Below, piece by piece: positions 60,034-64,000 of a DNA stretch of 64,000 bases. The position numbers and the translations under genes are program-made. Below the pieces are notes generated by a model that did not search any database, had not been told where the DNA came from, and worked only from the letters and a program-made list of their open reading frames with translations. Source of the DNA: Candidatus Poribacteria bacterium (GTDB lineage Bacteria > Poribacteria > WGA-4E > WGA-3G); assembly GCA_022820835.1 (NCBI GenBank), contig JAJEET010000080.1:1-64000 (forward strand), in the 5' to 3' direction. The first letter of the stretch is position 1; every line of letters starts with the position of its first letter.

Positions 60034-62904
60034 TCAGGTAAGATATTCCTTCAAGAACTGACCGGTGAAGGAGCCTTCGACAGCTGCGACTTCTTCAGGC
60101 GTGCCGCACGCTAAGACCTTTCCGCCTTTATGTCCACCTTCCGGCCCGAGGTCGATAACGTAATCTGCGGTTTTGATGACATCCAGATGGTGTTCAATCA
60201 CAAGCACGGTATGTCCGCTATCGACGAGGCGATTGAGGCTGTCGAGAAGTTTCTGCACGTCGGCGATATGCAGTCCTGTCGTCGGTTCATCTAAGATATA
60301 GAGGTTATGCTTGCTGCGCTTGAGTTTACCGAGTTCGCTTGCCAACTTCACCCGTTGTGCCTCACCACCGGAGAGAATCGTGGCGGGATGCCCGATCTGG
60401 AGATACCCCATACCGAGTTGGTTTAAGACACTCAACTTATGATTAATCAATCGCTGATCGGCGAAGAACTCGACACCTTCCTCAATAGACATATTAAGAA
60501 CCTCAGAGATATTCTTGCCGTTGTAGGTAACGTCGAGCGTATCTTCGTTGTAGCGTGCGCCTTTACAGGTCGGACAGACGACTTCAACATCTGGCATAAA
60601 GTGGAGCTGCGTGGTGATGGTGCCTTCACCGTGGCATTCTTCGCACCGTCCACCTTTGACATTGAAACTGAATCGTGAGGCAGTGTAGCCTCTCGAAACT
60701 GCGAGCGGTGTGCTGGCAAAGAGTTTGCGGATATTGTCGTAGAATTTGATGTAGGTAGCAGGATTAGAACGCGAGGAACGTCCGATCGGGGATTGATCGA
60801 TACTAATTACATCGTCTACGTGCTGGTGTCCCTCAAGTTCATCATGCTCGCCGTAGAGCGTTCGGCTGTCGTGATAGATCGAATGTAATCGCTTGTATAG
60901 GATTTCGTTGACGAGGGTACTCTTACCGGAACCGGAAGCACCGGTAATGCAGATAAATACACCGAGCGGAATATCCACGTCAATGTTATTGAGGTTGTTT
61001 TCTCTGGCACCGGTGATACTGATGAATTTACCGTTCATGCTGCGGTGCTGCTCTGGCAACGGGATTTCTCGTCTTCCGCTCAAATAGAGTCCTGTCAGAG
61101 ATTCCGTGCAATCGAGTATTGTTTCAAGTTCGCCTTGGATGACGACTTCGCCACCGTGTACACCGGGTCCCGGTCCAAGTTCGATGATGTGATCTGCTGC
61201 ACGAATTGTACTTTCATCGTGTTCAACGACGATAACGGTGTTGCCGATGTCCCTCAATTTTTGTAAGGTTTCTATCATCTTCGCGTTGTCTTTCGGGTGC
61301 AGACCGATACTCGGTTCGTCGAGGACATAGAGCATCCCCATCAGTCCGGAGCCGATCTGTGTAGAGAGTCGGATCCGTTGCGATTCGCCGCCCGAGAGCG
61401 TTGCGGAACGACGGTTGAGGTTGAGATAATCGAGTCCGATACCGAGAAGGAGGCTAATCCGGGTTACCAATTCGTTGATGATACGCTTGCCTGCCTCTCG
61501 CTGTTTTTCGGGGATATTTGTGATGGCTAACAAGAAGTCTCTTAGCTCCTCGAAATGTAGTTCGCCGACTTCGTGGATGGTCTGACCGTCGATGGTAACA
61601 AGGAGTCGTTGCCGTTTAAGTTTCGCGCCGTTGCAGTCAGGACAGGTGCGTTCTACCATCACTTTTCGGAGATATTCTTCCATGCCGGAGTGCGCTTCTC
61701 CGCGTTTTCGGTAGTGGCGATAGTGTCTATCGATGCGGGTGACAATACCGTCGAACCGAATTTTTCTACCGAGGTGGCGTTTTTCAACGGGACGCGCATC
61801 TTCAGGTTGGCATATCGGGAATTCTTCGCCGTGCGTGCCGTGATAGAGGATGTCAATAATGTGTTCTGGTAAATCAGCGAAAGGTGTGTCCAAGTCAAAT
61901 CCGTAGTGTTTGGCGAGGCTGTACATTGTCCTGCCGTCCCATCTATCAGGATCGTAGTTGAAGGCTTGATGTACGAACGCGCCACCAGCGATACTTCGGG
62001 TCTTATCCGGGACAAGTAGGTTTGGATGTACCTGTAAATAGGTGCCGAGTCCTGAACAGGTTACGCATGCGCCGCTCGGTTCGTTGAAAGTGAAGTGATG
62101 CGGTCCGAGTTCAGCCATGATAACGCCGTGTTTGGGGCATCCGAAACCTTCCAGGTGCTCTATTGCGTCCGGCTCAGCATCTTCGGGGAACTCGACATCG
62201 AAACGCATGAAGCCTTCACCGACGAGCATGGCGTGTTCAAGGGAGGCGAGGACCTGTTTATCAATATCCTTTTTGACGTAAAATTTGTCAACGATGACTT
62301 GGAGATCGTATTCTTGTTCTGGGTCGAGTTCGATTTCTTCGCTGATGTCGTGTTCAATGCCGTCGATTCTGACGTGTCGGCACCCTTTTGTACGGATGTC
62401 GTCAAAGAGGTAGTCATAATCTTCGCCGTAGATTTTGAAGACGGGTGCGTGAATCTCGACTTCTGTATCTTCTGGTAACGAGAGCATCCGTTCGAGTATC
62501 TGATGGTGTGATCGGATAGGAATTTCAACACCGCAGTAAGGACAGTGCGCGACGCCGATGGTTGAGAATAGCATCCGAAGGTAGTCCTGTAGATCGGTCA
62601 TGGTCCCGACGGTGGAGCGCGGGTTCATCGTGATTGTTTTCTGTTCGATAGAGACAACGGGGGATAACCCGTCAATGAAATCGACATCCGGTTTTTTGAG
62701 TTGTGTGATGAAGCGTTTGGCGTAGGTGGACATCGATTCCAAGAATCTGCGCTGTCCTTCGGCATAGACAGTATCAAACGCTAATGAAGATTTGCCGGAG
62801 CCGCTGATACCGGTAACGACGACGAGTTGGTCTCGCGGGATTTCAAGTTCAATGTCTTTTAGGTTGTTTTCACGTGCGCCTTTGACGGCGACAGTCTGTC
62901 TCAT
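60034..62904 (-). CDS. uvrA: Excinuclease ABC subunit A
   Basis: A 956-residue damage-recognition ATPase of nucleotide excision repair. Walker A GISGSGKS (32-39), the zinc-binding CPYCGVEI region, [43 protein letters not shown] signature and [14 protein letters not shown]alker B in the first half; [52 protein letters not shown] and [10 protein letters not shown] in the second. All family elements are present. AGGAGG lies 6 nt before the ATG. The 3' end runs into the palindrome region at 59924-60020. Confidence 0.97.
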   Translation of the reverse strand: MRQTVAVKGARENNLKDIELEIPRDQLVVVTGISGSGKSSLAFDTVYAEGQRRFLESMSTYAKRFITQLKKPDVDFIDGLSPVVSIEQKTITMNPRSTVGTMTDLQDYLRMLFSTIGVAHCPYCGVEIPIRSHHQILERMLSLPEDTEVEIHAPVFKIYGEDYDYLFDDIRTKGCRHVRIDGIEHDISEEIELDPEQEYDLQVIVDKFYVKKDIDKQVLASLEHAMLVGEGFMRFDVEFPEDAEPDAIEHLEGFGCPKHGVIMAELGPHHFTFNEPSGACVTCSGLGTYLQVHPNLLVPDKTRSIAGGAFVHQAFNYDPDRWDGRTMYSLAKHYGFDLDTPFADLPEHIIDILYHGTHGEEFPICQPEDARPVEKRHLGRKIRFDGIVTRIDRHYRHYRKRGEAHSGMEEYLRKVMVERTCPDCNGAKLKRQRLLVTIDGQTIHEVGELHFEELRDFLLAITNIPEKQREAGKRIINELVTRISLLLGIGLDYLNLNRRSATLSGGESQRIRLSTQIGSGLMGMLYVLDEPSIGLHPKDNAKMIETLQKLRDIGNTVIVVEHDESTIRAADHIIELGPGPGVHGGEVVIQGELETILDCTESLTGLYLSGRREIPLPEQHRSMNGKFISITGARENNLNNIDVDIPLGVFICITGASGSGKSTLVNEILYKRLHSIYHDSRTLYGEHDELEGHQHVDDVISIDQSPIGRSSRSNPATYIKFYDNIRKLFASTPLAVSRGYTASRFSFNVKGGRCEECHGEGTITTQLHFMPDVEVVCPTCKGARYNEDTLDVTYNGKNISEVLNMSIEEGVEFFADQRLINHKLSVLNQLGMGYLQIGHPATILSGGEAQRVKLASELGKLKRSKHNLYILDEPTTGLHIADVQKLLDSLNRLVDSGHTVLVIEHHLDVIKTADYVIDLGPEGGHKGGKVLACGTPEEVAAVEGSFTGQFLKEYLT

Positions 62905-62986
62905 GCATGCCTCCTGTGATGGATTTCAAGGTTTTAGTGGGGTAAAATGGCTATTTTAATTTTTTGTGTAGCCGCGTGGATATCCA

Positions 62987-63217
62987 TTAATCTAACGCAA
63001 TTAAAAGCAAAATCGGAACGAAATAATCAGCCGTGAATAATTTTAATTTCTTCTCATCATAAGCATCATTAGTCTTGACTTGCGAAATATCATGGGGTGG
63101 AACCATCACCGCTACCACTCTTCCTCTGTTAGTTATTGAAAAACTTTCCCCATTTTCAACATGCTTGAGAAGTCTGGACAAATGCGTCTTTGCTTTGTGA
63201 ACACCTATCTCAGTCAT
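62987..63217 (-). CDS. Orphan Phd/YefM-type antitoxin with unusual tail
   Basis: A 76-residue protein beginning MTEIGVHKAKTHLSRLLKHV and ENGESFSITNRGRVVAVMVP, the N-terminal DNA-binding part of Phd/YefM antitoxins. After VPPHD the tail (DAYDEKKLKLFTADYFVPIL and LLIALD) does not look like a toxin-binding acidic tail and may be a frameshifted or replaced end. AAGGAG lies 9 nt upstream of the ATG. No toxin gene is next to it: downstream is uvrA after 82 nt, upstream a hypothetical gene. Likely a solitary or decaying antitoxin. Confidence 0.7.
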   Translation of the reverse strand: MTEIGVHKAKTHLSRLLKHVENGESFSITNRGRVVAVMVPPHDISQVKTNDAYDEKKLKLFTADYFVPILLLIALD

Positions 63218-63257
63218 GGATTCATACTCCTTTTAAAAAGAATCTGGAAACTCATTT

Positions 63258-64000
63258 TTATAGAAACGGGTTATTTGCATCGAAATAGTATGCCGGTTCC
63301 TCTACGGAGGTTTGGCTGTCCTTTGTTAAGCGGACCGGTGCGGAGAACTGCTCAATGACCTCTTTTTGCGCGAGCCATTCGCACGCCAATTCCAGGGCGA
63401 GTTCGCGTTTGCCGAAGTGCATATAGATGTCGGTTATCGTGCGTTCGTCGCCTGATTCTTCCAAAAAATCGAGGAGCGGCTTGAACAATGTTCGTAGATT
63501 GTCTTCGAGATACATGTCTACCTGCTCAAGTGCGTCGCGAAGCATCGCTTCGTTTTTCGGTTTGTCTATTAGGTCTGTGAAAATGGCAGTGAAAAAAGAG
63601 GGGTTGTGTTCGAGTGCTTGATAGATAACCTTCCGCCTCGGTGTTTCACCGTGCATGAGGGTCTCAATGCGCGCCAGTTCTCTGACAAGGTATGTTAGGT
63701 AGAGAAAGGTGTAATTGATATCCTGTTTGAGGTGGAACCACTTTTCGGCTTTTGCGATTATTGCGGTTGCCATGGCGGCGGCGTTAAGAAGTTGGGAGTA
63801 CATATCGCGTTCTGCGACTTGCAAACAGGACGGATCCCCGACACTGAAGTTCGCGTCTCCATCTACAGAGAAGAGGCTGTCTTTGGAAAAGAGGACGCTG
63901 CTTTCGGCGAGGATCGAATGGAGTGTGCTACCCTGTAGTGTCCTATCGAGAAGCTTCCTGTAATCGCTGCGGGTGTAGAGTTGGACCCGGATCGGGATAC
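63258..64000 (-). CDS. Hypothetical protein, 5' end beyond the window; possible nucleotidyltransferase/HEPN-like
   Basis: The reading frame is open to the right edge, so the N terminus is missing; 247 codons are visible. Early text (IPIRVQLYTRSDYRKLLDRT, LHSILAESSVLFSKDSLFSV) resembles the end of MNT-type nucleotidyltransferase domains, and the following all-helical part (AMATAIIAKAEKWFHLKQDI, YLTYLVRELARIETLMHGET) resembles HEPN-type bundles. Such fusions occur in toxin-antitoxin-like systems, but no catalytic motif is visible in this fragment. A TTG at 63824 could be mistaken for a start, but the frame clearly continues upstream with coherent sequence. Confidence 0.55.
   Translation of the reverse strand, partial: IPIRVQLYTRSDYRKLLDRTLQGSTLHSILAESSVLFSKDSLFSVDGDANFSVGDPSCLQVAERDMYSQLLNAAAMATAIIAKAEKWFHLKQDINYTFLYLTYLVRELARIETLMHGETPRRKVIYQALEHNPSFFTAIFTDLIDKPKNEAMLRDALEQVDMYLEDNLRTLFKPLLDFLEESGDERTITDIYMHFGKRELALELACEWLAQKEVIEQFSAPVRLTKDSQTSVEEPAYYFDANNPFL

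Overview
The window reads as a bacterial chromosome segment of moderate GC, with no rRNA, tRNA, CRISPR array or complete transposon that I could find. The mix of genes (several Gfo/Idh/MocA oxidoreductases, a phytanoyl-CoA-dioxygenase-like protein, a ThuA-like protein, a secreted protein with dockerin repeats and a PNPFNP-type C-terminal domain, LamG and WD40 proteins, many small palindromic repeats) is what I would expect from a Candidatus Poribacteria-like or related uncultivated, polysaccharide-using lineage. That assignment is inference from gene content only.

Layout. 1-8.7 kb: the start of a LamG secreted protein, a small retropepsin-like protease operon, a 1270-residue secreted glycoside-hydrolase-like dockerin protein, and two overlapping large proteins that look like one split gene related to the C-terminal tails of STAND-type defence proteins. 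8.8-16.9 kb: a CPA2 K+/H+ antiporter, a 209-bp duplication of a methyltransferase 3' end flanking an orphan antitoxin gene, two lipoproteins plus a decayed paralogue, a cyclase-family enzyme and an EamA transporter. 17-29.8 kb: metabolic operons (a CehA/McbA-like protein, a 53-residue acidic protein and an MDR dehydrogenase; two Gfo/Idh/MocA proteins; PhyH; a lone ABC ATPase) and a TonB-dependent receptor behind a possible sigma-54 promoter. 29.8-35.8 kb: an operon of three paralogous membrane-anchored WD40 proteins, one fused to an intact metzincin-type protease, one to the same domain with its zinc ligands lost, one with no protease domain, followed by coaD.

36-44.6 kb: ThuA-like protein, recX-alaS, two envelope proteins (DUF948-like and YtxH-like), larB, and an ABC exporter pair with an unusually small FtsX permease. 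44.6-53.7 kb: inositol-type catabolic genes (iolG-like, iolE-like and, 6.6 kb away, mmsA/iolA) separated by AT-rich genes: a DUF262 protein overlapping a nucleotidyltransferase-fold protein, a TPR protein with a duplicated N-terminal module, an alpha/alpha-barrel-like protein and a RelE-type toxin-antitoxin pair. 53.7-63 kb: a housekeeping block on the minus strand (pcrA, gatC, gatA, a membrane protein, a CtpA protease, and uvrA). The right edge holds an orphan Phd-type antitoxin and a truncated possible nucleotidyltransferase/HEPN-like protein.

The strongest candidates for something undescribed are the WD40-metzincin family with its inactive member, the AT-rich DUF262/nucleotidyltransferase pair, the split STAND-tail-like protein, and nested REP-like elements with a GTAG head. 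All coordinates, motif calls and mismatch counts come from reading the sequence by eye; no search was run.
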